Positions 21,744 to 31,526 of a stretch of 64,000 bases of DNA are shown piece after piece. A program made the translations under genes and the position numbers. The DNA comes from Sternotherus odoratus (lineage: Eukaryota; Chordata; Testudines; Kinosternidae): contig JAVMKO010000007.1 in NCBI GenBank assembly GCA_032164245.1, positions 744,001 to 808,000 of the forward strand, written 5' to 3'. Each line of letters starts with the position of its first letter. Position 1 is the first letter of the stretch. The notes beneath the pieces are model-generated. The model made no database searches. It saw only the letters and a program-made list of their open reading frames with translations, and was not told where the DNA came from.

Positions 21744-22404
21744 AATAAGGTGAGAAAGGATATCACAATCTAGTCCTTAGTGATATTACATATACTTTAC
21801 AAGATTTAAGGAGGGGCGGAGTAAAGATACAGTAAGAACTAGCTTCTTAAGGATTAGGAACAATGTAACCTCACCATTGCATATTCTGTGTTTTGCCATT
21901 TTTCTTAGTTTATAGTTACCCCTTTGGAAATGTTTTACAAATTTGGACATTTTCAAGAAGTTATTACGCCCTGTTGAGTTATTAGCACCTCCTTGAGAAC
22001 TTTATGACTTCATCCATTCAGAATTTCTTTCCATGGCAACAAAACTTTGGTATGACAATACTGCTAAAATGCAGTGCATTTGTTTCCTCTGTATATCTTA
22101 GGGAAAGACATTAAGTAGGGGGGAATCATGTTCCTTTATTGTAAATTATTTCACAATTGTTTCCTTTGAATCTCTAGACCTGCTCTGTTTTCAATAAACT
22201 CTCCAATAAATGTAACATTTCATAAAGGCAATAATTAAGTGCATTGTATATGCATGAATCATAATGAAAGGGGATTAGATAACATTAAATGCTCATATAA
22301 AGGTACTTGACATTTTATAGTTGGTAGTTGTTTCCTAGTTTAAACAAATGTTTGGATGAAGTAGTGCTGGTGTCGTTGAAAGTTATTTGACTCGGAGTTA
22401 CATG
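21744..22404. other. No recognisable feature
   Basis: AT-rich intergenic sequence without coding or repeat signals that I can support. Confidence 0.45.
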
Positions 22405-22486
22405 TACAGTAAACCCTCGATTTAACGGACCCCGATTTAACGGACTTCGGATGCAACGGACAAAATTTCCGATGCATCCGAAATCC

Positions 22487-23518
22487 GTTATTGGGGGCTT
22501 CCGGCTCCCGCCCCAGGGAGCCAGCTGGGTTGACAGCTCCCGCCCGGCTCCCCGCAGCAGGGACCCCTGTGGGAGCTGTCAAACCCCCCCCCCCGGCTCC
22601 CCGCAACGGGGAGCCGGGCGGGGGGGCGTTTGAGAGCCTCCGCTCGGCTCCCCGCAGCGGGAAGCCGGGCGGGGGGTTTGACAGCTCCCGCCGGGCTTCC
22701 CGCTGGGGGGAGCCGGGCGGGAGCTGTCAACCCCCCCGCCCGGCTCCCCACTGGGGGGAGCCGGGCGGGGGGGGTGGGTTGAGAGCTCCCGCCCGGCTCC
22801 CCGCTGGGGGGAGCAGAGCGGGAGCTGTCAACCCCCCCGCCCGGCTCCCCGCAATGGGGAGCCGGGCGGGGGGGGCGTTTGAGAGCCTCCGCTCGGCTCC
22901 TCGCAGCGGGAAGCTGGGCGGGGGGTTTGAGAGCTCCCGCTCGGCTCCCCCCAGCGGGAAGCCGGGCGGGAGCTGTCAACCCCCCCGCCCGGCTACCCGC
23001 AACGGGGAGCCGGGCGGGGGGGGGCATTTGAGAGCCCCCGCTTGGCTCCCCGCAGCGGGAAGCCGGGCGGGGGGTTTGACAGCTCCCGCCGGGCTTCCCG
23101 CTGGGGGGAGCCAAGCGGGAGCTGTCAACCCCCCCGCCCGGCTCCTCGCAGCGGGGAGACGGACGGACAGGGGGGTTTTGAGCCGGGCAGGAGCTGTCAA
23201 CCCGACTGCCCGGCTCCCCGCAGAGGGGAGCCGGGCGGGCGGGCTGACAGCTCCCGTCCGGCTCCCCGCAGCAGTTCCCGCCGGGCTCCCCGCTGCGGGG
23301 AGCCGGGCGAGTTGACAGCTCCCGCCGGGCTCCCCGCTGCGGGGAGCCGGGCGGGGGGGCTGACAGTTCCCGCCTGGCTCCCCGCAGCGGGAGCTGGGCG
23401 GCCGGGCTGACAGTTCCCACCTGGCTCCCCGCAGCGGGGAGCCAGGCGGGAGCTCTCAGCCCACCCGCCCGGCTCCCCGTTGCGGGGAGCCAGGCAGGTG
23501 GGGGGGGGGTTTGACAGC
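22487..23518. repeat. Palindromic GC-rich satellite
   Basis: Units of about 50-75 bp alternate GGGAGCCGGGCGGGAGCTGT and CCCGCCCGGCTCCCCGC, which are inverted relative to each other, with spacers CAACCCCCC or GTTTGAGAGC. Almost every stretch can pair with a neighbour. The bias opens frames of up to 310 aa on the minus strand and 274 aa on the plus strand; these are not genes. Confidence 0.9.
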
Positions 23519-23526
23519 TCCTAAAA

Positions 23527-23674
23527 CCTCTATATAAGGGACTAATTCAGGTGAGGGGGTGTCCATTAAAGCCAAAAGTCCTGTTATTTAATGATTTTTA
23601 AAAATTATTAAATAACGGACTTTTGGCTTTAACGGACACCCCCTCGCCCCAATTAGTCCGTTAAATCGAGGTTT
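23527..23674. repeat. Imperfect inverted repeat at the right end of Tigger-A copy 3
   Basis: The left arm (GTGAGGGGGTGTCCATTAAA, AAAGTCCTGTTATTTAAT) mirrors the right arm (TTAAATAACGGACTTTTGGC, AACGGACACCCCCTCGCC) around 23600, with arms of about 70 bp. It is as if two element ends were fused head to head. Confidence 0.85.
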
Positions 23675-23830
23675 CACTGTATTAAAATTACATCTATGGA
23701 AGCTGGCAATTAAGCAAAGGAGCTAACTCTATTTACACCAGTTGACAATTTGGCCTTTTGGTTACAGATCTGCATTTGTTGAATTTGCTTGTACCTACTT
23801 CATACCTAAATACTGTCAGAGACAATAACT

Positions 23831-23899
23831 TACTATGTGTTGGTACAGCACCTGCCCTAATGGGACCTCAATCTCATTCGCCTCCAGGTGATACTGCAA

Positions 23900-23900
<1 letters not shown>
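23831..23900 (+). repeat. Possible LINE or SINE 3' tail
   Basis: TGTTGGTACAGCACCTGCCC followed by GGTGATACTGCAAT resembles a 'GTACAGCACCTAGCACAATG' tail that is dispersed in reptile genomes. The class is uncertain. Confidence 0.4.

Positions 23901-23973
<73 letters not shown>
23901..23973. repeat. (ATCT)n microsatellite
   Basis: About eighteen uninterrupted ATCT units. They abut the AAAAGTCAAGTGGTGTATG end of the reversed composite element, at the position where copy 1 has TATATATAGAT, so the array probably grew from the element's terminus. Confidence 0.95.
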
Positions 23974-24829
23974 AAAGTCAAGTGGTGTATGTATGTATGT
24001 ATGACAGCGAACTCCTCCCGCACCGTTTGAGCCAGAGACTTGAAATTTGGTACAGTTAGGGGTCTTGGGGTCTAGATCCTCGTAAGGGTCGAAAAATTTT
24101 CGGATCTCACCTCTGACACCCCCCAGGGGTGAAAGTCTTTCAGGGCCAATCACATTGGCTGGGCGGTTAGGTGCTGATGATGTCATAATACCCCCCTCCA
24201 ACAGACACCTCACTCGCTCAGCTCACCGCCCCTCCCTCCTCCAATGGAACCCCGGAGATCCCTCAGTTCTCTGCCCCTCCCCCCTCCCAACGGAACCCCG
24301 GAGATCACTCAGCTCACTGCCCCTCCCTCCTCCAACGGAACCCCGGAGATCACTCAGTTCTCTGCCCCTCCCCCCTCCCAACGGAACCCCGGAGATCCCT
24401 CAGTTCTCTGCCCCTCCCCCCTCCCAACGGAACCCCGGAGATACCTCAGTTCTCTGCCCCTCCCCCCTCCCAACGGAACCCCGGAGATCCCTCAGTTCTC
24501 TGCCCCTCCCCCTCCCAACGGAACCCATCAGCCCTGTGCGCCCCCCCCCCCCCCCACCTGCGAAGGTCCCCGGAATCCCTCAGCTCTGGGCCCCCCCCCG
24601 CGACGGATCCGAGTTGGGTTTGGTGGGACGGTAAGTGAGGTGGGGGTGTCCGGTTCGGTTGGGGGGTGAGGTGGGGGTGTCGGGTTTGGTCGGGGGGTGA
24701 GGTGGGGGTGTCGGGTTTGGTCCGGGGGTAAGTGAGCCGGGGGGTGTTGGGGTTGGTCAGGGGGTGTCAGCTGTCTGCCCCCTCCCCACCTCCGACTGAC
24801 CCGAGCAGCGCCGGGCACTTATGCTAGTA
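23974..24829 (-). mobile_element. Unclassified composite repeat, copy 2
   Basis: Reverse orientation of 15474-16667 with the same order of parts: ACTTTTAG end and CATA run at 23974-24003, the GAGACTTGAAATTTGGTACA block, ATGATGTCATAATA at about 24176-24189, tandem units with GGAACCCCGGAGAT at 24240-24535, the C/G-rich 30-bp repeat at 24605-24770, and the CGGGCACTTATGCTAGTATA end. Shared termini and shared internal order make a single family certain; its class is not known to me. Confidence 0.75.
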
Positions 24830-25888
24830 TAAATATAAAATCGATTAATTATTATTAATAATTATTATTATTTTAATACCCTTTGAAGACTTTGAAACAC
24901 TAATTAATAGTAAAGCTATTTCACAATCCTGAGAGTCTGAGGATAGCTTCTTTTTCTTCTATTAGCCACAACATTTTTTTTTTAATTCCTTCATTATTTA
25001 GTGAATGGCTTATATGATCATTCCAACCCACGAGTTGCTCATGGATTCTTAGGCCTTCTCTGCACTACAAAGTCTTGTTGTGCACACAAGGAAGATGTAC
25101 ACACTACTAAGCTACTTTTGGCAGCTAAGCTCTGCTGTTTTGCTGACAAAATAAAACCAGCTGAAGGAGAGACATAAAGCCTTTTGCAGCAAAGTTAAAG
25201 CAACAAACCGTCAGTGTAGACACTGCTGTTTGTTTTGTTGACAGAACTGGTTTTCGACAGTGTAATGTATGATCAGAAAGGGTTAAGCACCCTGCAGGAT
25301 AAATGACTCAAATTCAATCTTTGAAAACATATAGATATATTCATAGAATATCACTGTATTCATCTCTCTTTGAAATGCACAGTGAATCATCTGTGAATGG
25401 AGGGAAAACAGGTAATTATATTATATTATATTAATCTGTATTACCAGCGATGCTTAGAAAATGGTCCACTTCAAAGTCCCCATGAGTGACTATTGTTTGC
25501 CAAAGGACTCTGAGCTGTCACAAGAAGGCCGGAAACTGTATAAAAATGTTTGAGTCTCAAATCTTTTTATCTCTGATCTGCTCAAGGCTTTATGCAGAGG
25601 AAGCCTAGGCCATAAGGAATGAGATCCCGGTCCTGACTGGACCACCCTGAGTATAAATCTTGGGCTAGAACCTATGGACTAAATCTAAAAGAATGCTTTG
25701 CAACTACACAGCTCTCCATCTCCGCTATGAACCTTCATCACAAGAATAGTGCTCATGTCTGTATCTATACAGATCTTTTAACCAATTCTCTCTCTCTTTT
25801 CTTTAGTTTAGTTAATAAGAATTGGCTGTAAGGGTGTATTTGGGTAAACTCTGGAATATTCATTAACCTGGGGGGTAATGTGTCCGAT
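24830..25888. other. AT-rich stretch with a partial TIR element
   Basis: An ATTATTA-rich run at 24843-24873. At 25049-25262 the left end TTAGGCCTTCTCTGCACTAC resembles the end of the element finishing at 34379, but the opposite end is unclear. Nothing else recognised. Confidence 0.4.
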
Positions 25889-25896
25889 CCTTTGGA

Positions 25897-26094
25897 CAGG
25901 GCTGGCTCTAACGTTTTTGCCACCGGAGCAATAAAAAAGGCGTGCCGGGGGGGGGGGTGGCGCAGCTGGAGGAGCAAAGGGGGCCAGAGGAGAAAAAAAA
26001 GGGGGGGGCGGCGTGGCCAGAGTGCCGCCCTAAAATTGTCCAGAATGATGCCCCAGGCACGTAGTTCATACTCTGGTGTCTGGAGCCGGCCCTG
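25897..26094. mobile_element. hAT MITE
   Basis: Tips CAGGGCTGGCTCTAACG and GTGTCTGGAGCCGGCCCTG are inverted. The flanks CCTTTGGA (25889-25896) and CGTTTGGA (26095-26102) match at 7 of 8 positions. The interior holds runs of G and A and no frame. Confidence 0.82.
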
Positions 26095-27092
26095 CGTTTG
26101 GAATTGGCCGGGTTACTTTAAGGCAGGGGTGGGCAAACATTTTGGCCCAAGGGCCACATTGGGGTTCAAAATTGTGTGGAGGGCTGGGCAGGGAAGGCTG
26201 TGCCTCCCCAAACAGCCTGGTCGGGCCCCCATCTGACCCCCACTCACATCCCGCCCCGTGACTGCCCCCTTCAGAACTCCTGACCCATCCACCACTACCC
26301 CCCCGCTCCTTGTCCCCTGATTGCTCTCTCCAGAGACCCCCCCACTCTAACTTTTTTTGCTGACAAAACCAGAACCCCACCCCCTATCAAAGCCTTGTCC
26401 CCTGACTACCACCTCCAGAGACCCCCTGCCCCTAACCACCCCACCAAGACCCCACCCCCATCTAAGCCCCCCTGCTCCTTGGCCCCTGACTGCCCCCTCT
26501 GGAGATCCCCCTCCCCCTACTCACACCCCAGGACCCTACCCCCCTATCCAACCCCCATGCTCCCTGTCCCTTGACTGCCCTGATCCCTATCCGCACCCTG
26601 GGACTCCCACGTGCCATCCAACCTCTCCTCCCGTTCTCTGTCCCCTGACTGCCCCCTGAGACCCTCTGCCCCCTTAGCTAACCCACCTGGCCGGCCCCGG
26701 CCCCAGCCCTCTTACCTCTCTGTTGCTCAGAATAGCGTGTCTGCCCCGGAGCCAGACACGCGGCCGTGCTGATCTGCCGGAGCACGCAGTGTGTCTGGCT
26801 GGGAGCCGGACAAGCTGTCATGCAGTCCCCCCACCACCCAGCACTGCTCATGTGGCCCTCAGAGGCCGTGGGGGAGGGAGACAGCAGGGGAGGGGCCAGA
26901 GCAGCTTCCCCAGCACAGTCCGCTGAGGCTGTGCGGGACGGGGACAGTGCGAAAGGTGCCAGAGCAGCCTCCCCAGCCGTACCTCGGGGACCCGCGGGCC
27001 ATAGTTTTATAGAATCATAGAATATCAGGGTTGGAAGGGATCTCTGGAGGTATCTAGTCCAACCCCCTGCTCAAAGCAGGACCAATCCCCAA

Positions 27093-27350
27093 CTAAATCA
27101 TCCCAGCCAGGGCTTTGTCAAGCCTGGCCTTAAAAACCTCTAAGGAAGGTGATTCTACCACCTCCCTAGGTAACCCATTCCAGTGCTTCACCACCCTCCT
27201 AGGGAAAAAGTTTTTCCTAATATCCAACCTAAACCTTCCCAACTGCAACTTGAGACCATTACTCCTTCTTTGGTCATCTGCTACCACTGAGAACAGTCTA
27301 GATCCATCCTCTTTAGAACCCCCTTTCAGGTAGTTAAAAGCAGCTATCAA
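27093..27350 (-). pseudogene. CR1 ORF2 C-terminal tail
   Basis: The short frame has [36 protein letters not shown] and [19 protein letters not shown], the segment that closes CR1 ORF2 before the 3' UTR. It is separated from the palm region by frameshifts near 27350-27520. Confidence 0.87.
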
Positions 27351-27520
27351 ATCTCCCCTCAGTCTTCTCTTCTGCAGACTAAATAACCCAGTTCTCTCAG
27401 CCTCTCCTCATAAGTCATGCGCTCCAGGCCCCTAATCAGTTTTGTTGTCCTCCTCTGGACTCTTTCCAATTTTTCCACATCCTTCTGGACACAGTACTCC
27501 AGGTGAGGCCTCACCAATGT

Positions 27521-28162
27521 CTAATAGAGGGGAACAATCATGTCCCTCGATTTGCTGGCAACATCCCTACTTATACAGCCCAAGATGCCATTAGCTTTCT
27601 TGGCAACAAGGGCACACTGTTGACTCATATTCAGCTTCTCATCACTGTAACCCCTAGGTCCTTTTCTGCAGAACTGCTGCCTAGCCATTCGGTCCCTAGT
27701 CTGTAGCAGTGCATGGGATTCTTCCGTCTTAAGTGCAGGACTCTGCACTTTGTTGAACCTCACCAAATTTCTTTTGGCCCAGTCCTCTAATTTATCTAGG
27801 TCCCTCTGCATCCTATCCCAACCCTCCAGTGTATCTACCACTCCTCCTAGTTTAGTGTCATCTGAAAACTTGCTGAGGGTGCAGTGTACACCATCCTCCA
27901 GATCACAAAAGAAAAAATTGAATAAAACCGGCCCCAGGACCAACCCTTGGGGCACTCCGCTCGATACCGGCTGCCAACTAGACATGGAGACATTGATCAC
28001 TACCCATTGAGCCCAACGATCCAGCCAGCTTTCTATCCACCTTACGGTCCATTCATCCAGCCCATACTTCTTTAACTTGCTGGCAAGAATATTGTGGGAG
28101 ACTGTATGAAAAGCTTTGCTAAAGTCAAGGAACAACACATCCACTGCTTTCCCCTCATCCAC
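27521..28162 (-). pseudogene. CR1 ORF2 reverse transcriptase, palm region
   Basis: Contains motif A as FLDFSKAFHTVSH (the second D of the usual FDTVSH is H), SSGVPQGLVLGPVLF, and the catalytic motif C as FSDDTK (the usual FADDTK with A to S). Both aspartates of the motif C pair are present. It continues into DEKLNMSQQCALVAKKANGI. The remaining C-terminal part is in another frame at 27093-27350. This is a decayed gene, and I infer that it is inactive. Confidence 0.9.
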
Positions 28163-28170
28163 AAAGCCAG

Positions 28171-28875
28171 TTATCTCATCGTAGAAGCAATTAGGTTAGT
28201 TAGGCATGATTTGCCCTTAGTGAATCCATGCTGACTGTTCCTGATCACTTTCCTCTCCGCTAAGTGCTTCAGGATTGATTCCTTGAGGATCTGCTCCATG
28301 ATTTTTCCAGGGACTGAGGTGAGGCTGACTGGCCTGTAGTTCCCTGGATCCTCCTTCTTCCCTTTTTTAAAGATGGGCACTACATTAGCCTTTTTCCAGT
28401 CATCCGGGACCTCCCCCGATCGCCAGGAGTTTTCAAAGATAATGGCCAATGGCTCTGCAATCACATCCGCCAACTCCTTTAGCACCCTCGGATGCAGCAC
28501 ATCCGGCCCCATGGACTTGTGCTCATCCAGCTTTTCTAAATAGTCCTGAACCACTTCTTTTTCCACAGAGGGCTGGTCAGCTCCTCCCCATGCTGTGCTG
28601 CCCAGTGCAGTAGTCTGGGAGCTGACCTTGTTTGTGAAGGCAGAGGCACAAAAAGCATTGAGTACAATTGATTTTTCCACATCCTCTGTCACTATATTGC
28701 CTCCCTTATTCAGTAAGGGGCCCACACTTTCCTTGACTTTTTTCTTGTTGCTAACATACAAAAAGAAACCCTTCTTGTTCCCCTTAACATCCCTTGCTAG
28801 CTGCAACTCCAAGTGTGATTTGGCCTTCCTGATTTCACTCCTGCATGCCTGATGGTCGTTTGCCCAATCTTCCAC
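28171..28875 (-). pseudogene. CR1 ORF2, linker and reverse-transcriptase N-terminal part
   Basis: The open frame overlaps the end of the endonuclease frame by about 80 bp in another phase, so there is a frameshift. It holds CR1 signatures: [13 protein letters not shown], then [17 protein letters not shown], then [20 protein letters not shown] and [18 protein letters not shown]. These correspond to the fingers region of the reverse transcriptase. It breaks at about 28165-28195, just before motif A. Confidence 0.9.
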
Positions 28876-29795
28876 TTCTTGTCAGCTTCTTTTTTGCATT
28901 TAAGATCAGCAAGGATTTCACTGTTCAACCAAGCTGGTCGCCTGCCATATTTACTATTCTTTCTACACATTGGGATGGTTTGTGCCTGCAACCTCAATAA
29001 GGATTCTTTAAAATACAGCCAGCTCTCCTGGACTCCTTTCCCCCTCATGTTCATCTCCCAGGAGATCCTGCCCATGAGTTCCCTGAGGGAGTCAAAGTCT
29101 GCTTTTCTGAAGTCCAGGGTCCGTATTCTGCTGCTCTCCTTTTTTCCCTGTGTCAGGATCCTGAAGTCGACCATCTCATGGTCACTGCCTCCCAGGTTCT
29201 CATCCACTTTTGCGTCCCCTACTAATTCTTCACGGTTTGAGAGCAGCAGGTCAAGAAAAGCTCTGCCCCTAGTTGGTTCCTCCAGCACTTGCACTAAAAA
29301 ATTGTCCCCTACACTTTCCAAAAACATCCTGGATTCTCTGTGCACTGCTGTGTTGCTCTCCCAGCAGATATCAGGGTGATTGAAATCTCCCATGAGAACC
29401 ACGGCTTGTGATCTAGTAACTTCTCTTAGTTGTTGGAAGAAAGCCTCATCCATCTCATTCTCCTGGTCTGGTGGTCTATAGCAGACTCGCACCACAACAT
29501 CAGCCTTGTTGCTCACACTTCTAAAGTTAATCCAGAGACTCTCAGATTTTTCTGCAGTTTCATACCGGAGCTCTGAGCAGTCGTACTGTTCTCTTACATA
29601 CAATGCAACTCCCCAGCCTTTTCTGCCCTGCCTGTCCTTCCTGAACAATTTATATCCATCCATGACAGTGCTCCAGTCATGTGAGTTATCCCACCAAGTC
29701 TCTGTTATTCCAATCACATCATTGTTCTTTGACTGTGCCAGAACTTCCAGTTCTCCCTGCTTGTTTCCCAGGCTTCTTGCATTTGTGTTAGGCAC
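28797..29795 (-). pseudogene. CR1 ORF2 endonuclease domain, 332-codon open frame
   Basis: The AP-type endonuclease domain of CR1 ORF2, which nicks target DNA to prime reverse transcription. Visible motifs in order are NARSLGNKQ near the start, ITETWWD near residue 30, YVREQ, CYRPPDQE near 107, GDFNHPDICWE near 136 and GGSDHEMV near 208. The catalytic N, E, D/N and D/H positions appear kept. The frame opens with GTG directly after a TAA stop where the family has ATG. It runs on for about 330 codons, then shifts frame into the reverse-transcriptase part near 28800-28875. The domain is well preserved but sits in a broken element. Confidence 0.9.
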
Positions 29796-30097
29796 TTAAG
29801 ATAACTCCCTGATTGTCCCACTTTCTCAGTATGAGACAGGAGTCCTCCCTTCCTGTGCCCTCCTGGTTGTGCTATGTCCCGGAATCCCATTTCCCCGCTT
29901 ACCTCAGGGCTTTGGTCTCCTTCCCCCGGCGTACCTAGTTTAAAGCCCTCCTCACTAGATTAGCCATCCTGCTTTAAGGTAACCAGTGGCTTCTGGCTAA
30001 CCAGTGAGGTATTATAAAAGCCGTTTTGTGCTAGCCTGGTAAATCTAAGTATTGGAATAGCCACCAGCTTCGGGTATTGTCTGCTCCATTCTTTGCA

Positions 30098-30225
30098 TTG
30101 GCTTGCATCCGACGAAGTGGGTATTAGCCCACGAAAGCTTATGCTTTAGTTAGTCTTTAAGGTGCCACAGGACTCTTTGTTACCTCTGCTATTCCAGACT
30201 AACACGGCTACCTCTCTGATTCATT
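30098..30225 (+). mobile_element. Penelope-like fragment with well-kept hammerhead-like core
   Basis: Flanked by a 12-bp duplication CCATTCTTTGCA at 30086-30097 and 30226-30237. The core at 30109-30136 reads CCGACGA, a stem of GTGGG (30117-30121) pairing with CCCAC (30128-30132), then GAAA, followed by GCTTATGC, which can form a two-pair stem with a four-base loop. Only one core base differs from the hammerhead consensus (CUGANGA with U to C). After it come TTAGTCTTTAAGGTGCCAC and CAGACTAACACGGCTACC, widespread in reptiles. Confidence 0.75.
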
Positions 30226-30526
30226 CCATTCTTTGCAGTTCACTCTAATTGTGTGACCCCAGTTGGCTCGCCTGGGACTCCAGTCACAGCCGGTATCCCA
30301 CAATGCTTGCCATGACCACTCTGCTCACTGTTTTGATCTCTGCTGCCCTGCAGTCAGGCTCCCCACCCAGGGCCGGATTAAGACCTATAGAGGCCCTAAA
30401 CACTGAAAAGATTATGGTGCCCCCTGCCCCCATATGTAATTCAAAATAAAAACAAGACTATACCATAAAATAAAATTTTATTTTTTGAAATGACACAAAA
30501 CTTGCATGTATACTGAAATTAAAATA

Positions 30527-30830
30527 TAGTAGACTCTCGATTATCCAGGATTGGATTAACCAGGATGTGGATTAACCAGGATGTCAAAAAAATATGCATA
30601 ACTTGCAGGGCCGGCTCTCTCTATGTTGCCACACCAAGCACAAAAAAACAAAACAAAACACCAGGATGCAGGGCAGCCAGTGAACCAACATCCCATCCCC
30701 CGGCGCAGAGTGGCTGGTGAACCAACCTCCCCCCCCCGCCCCAATATTTCCTATGGATGGTGATTATCCGGGATTTTATTAACCAGGATTAATTTTTTCC
30801 CTATCATTCTGGATAATCTAGAGTCTACTG
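30527..30830. mobile_element. Tigger-B non-autonomous element, copy 2
   Basis: Left tip TAGTAGACTCTCGATTATCC (first base C to T) and right tip GATAATCTAGAGTCTACTG, with TA at 30525-30526 and 30831-30832. Same family as 7021-7706, with a shorter, different interior. It is inserted directly downstream of the hAT transposase remnant. Confidence 0.85.
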
Positions 30831-30832
30831 TA

Positions 30833-31255
30833 GCTTCTTTCTAGATTTTCTGATTGCAAAATTCTGGATAAGTTCATCAAAGCTGACTCGACAAAGCATG
30901 TCCACTTCCATACACAATAGGGAAAGTGAATCAAGTCTGTCCTGTCTGCCTTGTTCTCTGAGGGTTTTTTATTCTTTTCAGCTGAAAAAAAAGAGCATTT
31001 TGCAGAGCAGTTGGTAATCATCAATGTTAGAAAAATACGTAGTGTGATCTCTACATTTGGAAATACACATTGTATTCCGTCTTTCAATATTGTGTCATGA
31101 AGATCAATGTGGCTGAATTTCATTTTTCCTGTTTCATTAAACTTTGCGTGCATATAACAGTGGAACTGCTGTACTTCTCCACAGAGATTCATGTTCAAGT
31201 CAACAGGGTATGAGTCAACTATTGCAATACATGACAGGATCTGAGTTCCTCGCAT
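30833..31255 (-). pseudogene. hAT transposase, C-terminal remnant
   Basis: The minus-strand frame shows IVDSYPVDLN, then FPNVEITLRIFLTLMITNCS followed by AKCSFF. This is the hAT dimerisation region, which in the family reads close to FPNVEIALRIYLTLPVT with a SAERSFSKLK-type block. Downstream a frameshift hides the end; in another phase the DNA gives DELIQNFAIRKSRK, the usual C-terminus. The N-terminal zinc finger and the DDE catalytic residues are absent. The Tip100 (Zaphod-like) subgroup is inference. Confidence 0.78.
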
Positions 31256-31526
31256 TATTTTGATCTACGTTAGTAGGACGCCCCCCTGGTTAAGGTGAGG
31301 AAAAGTAATAAAAAGAAAAGAGAAAAACAGGGGAAGAGAGTGGAGAGGAGTGTAAGGAACTCTAACAAAGTTCTGATTTTTCCCATGATGAGTACTTCGA
31401 TGCTTTTAAAAAAAATATATCAAATATCAAATAAAAAAAAACTCATTTTTTTTGGTGCTCCCTCTTTGCTGGTGCCCTAAGCATGTGCTTAGTCTGCCTA
31501 TTGGGTAATCCAGCCCGGTCCCCACC

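Larger units (their letters stand above)
22407..23679. mobile_element. Tigger-A element, copy 3, expanded by a GC satellite
   Basis: Left tip CAGTAAACCCTCGATTTAAC and right tip ATCGAGGTTTCACTG are flanked by TA at 22405-22406 and 23680-23681. The orientation is opposite to copies 1 and 2, since the doubled CCGATTTAACGGAC block is on the left. At 1273 bp it is three times longer than the other copies because its interior is a GC-rich satellite (22487-23518) and its right end carries a second, inverted end sequence (23527-23674). Confidence 0.88.
27008..29958 (-). mobile_element. CR1 LINE, long 5'-truncated copy
   Basis: About 2.95 kb of a CR1 retrotransposon in minus orientation. The 3' end is at 27008 (TATGATTCTATAA on the minus strand, after CTTCCAACCCTGATATTC), followed by the 3' UTR, the reverse-transcriptase region, the endonuclease region to about 29795, and about 160 bp of the sequence preceding ORF2. 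It inserted near the right end of a hAT element. Several frameshifts separate its reading frames, so it is no longer able to move. Confidence 0.93.
26124..29971. mobile_element. hAT element, 'CAGGGGTGGGC' family (copy 2), interrupted by a CR1
   Basis: Left tip CAGGGGTGGGCAAACA. The perfect 8-bp duplication CTTTAAGG occurs at 26116-26123 and again at 29972-29979, beyond the CR1. The interior up to about 27007 ends in CCCGCGGGCCATAGTTT, which should continue into GCCCACCCCTG; the CR1 sits exactly there, and a degraded right tip AGCCATCCTG remains at 29962-29971. The left end is the reverse complement of the right end of 12611-13501. A C-rich satellite fills 26250-26690. Confidence 0.72.
30368..31518. 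mobile_element. hAT element (Tip100-like) with a transposase remnant
   Basis: Left tip CAGGGCCGGATTAAG, right tip GGTAATCCAGCCCGG, and a perfect 8-bp duplication TCCCCACC at 30360-30367 and 31519-31526. It contains the 3' part of a transposase gene on the minus strand and a Tigger-B element at 30527-30830. This is the only DNA transposon in the window with protein-coding remnants. Confidence 0.9.

Noticed and set aside
22488..23420. 310-aa minus-strand and 274-aa plus-strand open frames overlapping each other
   Set aside because: Both are low-complexity (Ala, Pro, Gly, Arg, Ser repeats) and arise from the palindromic GC satellite inside a Tigger-A element, which opens frames on both strands.
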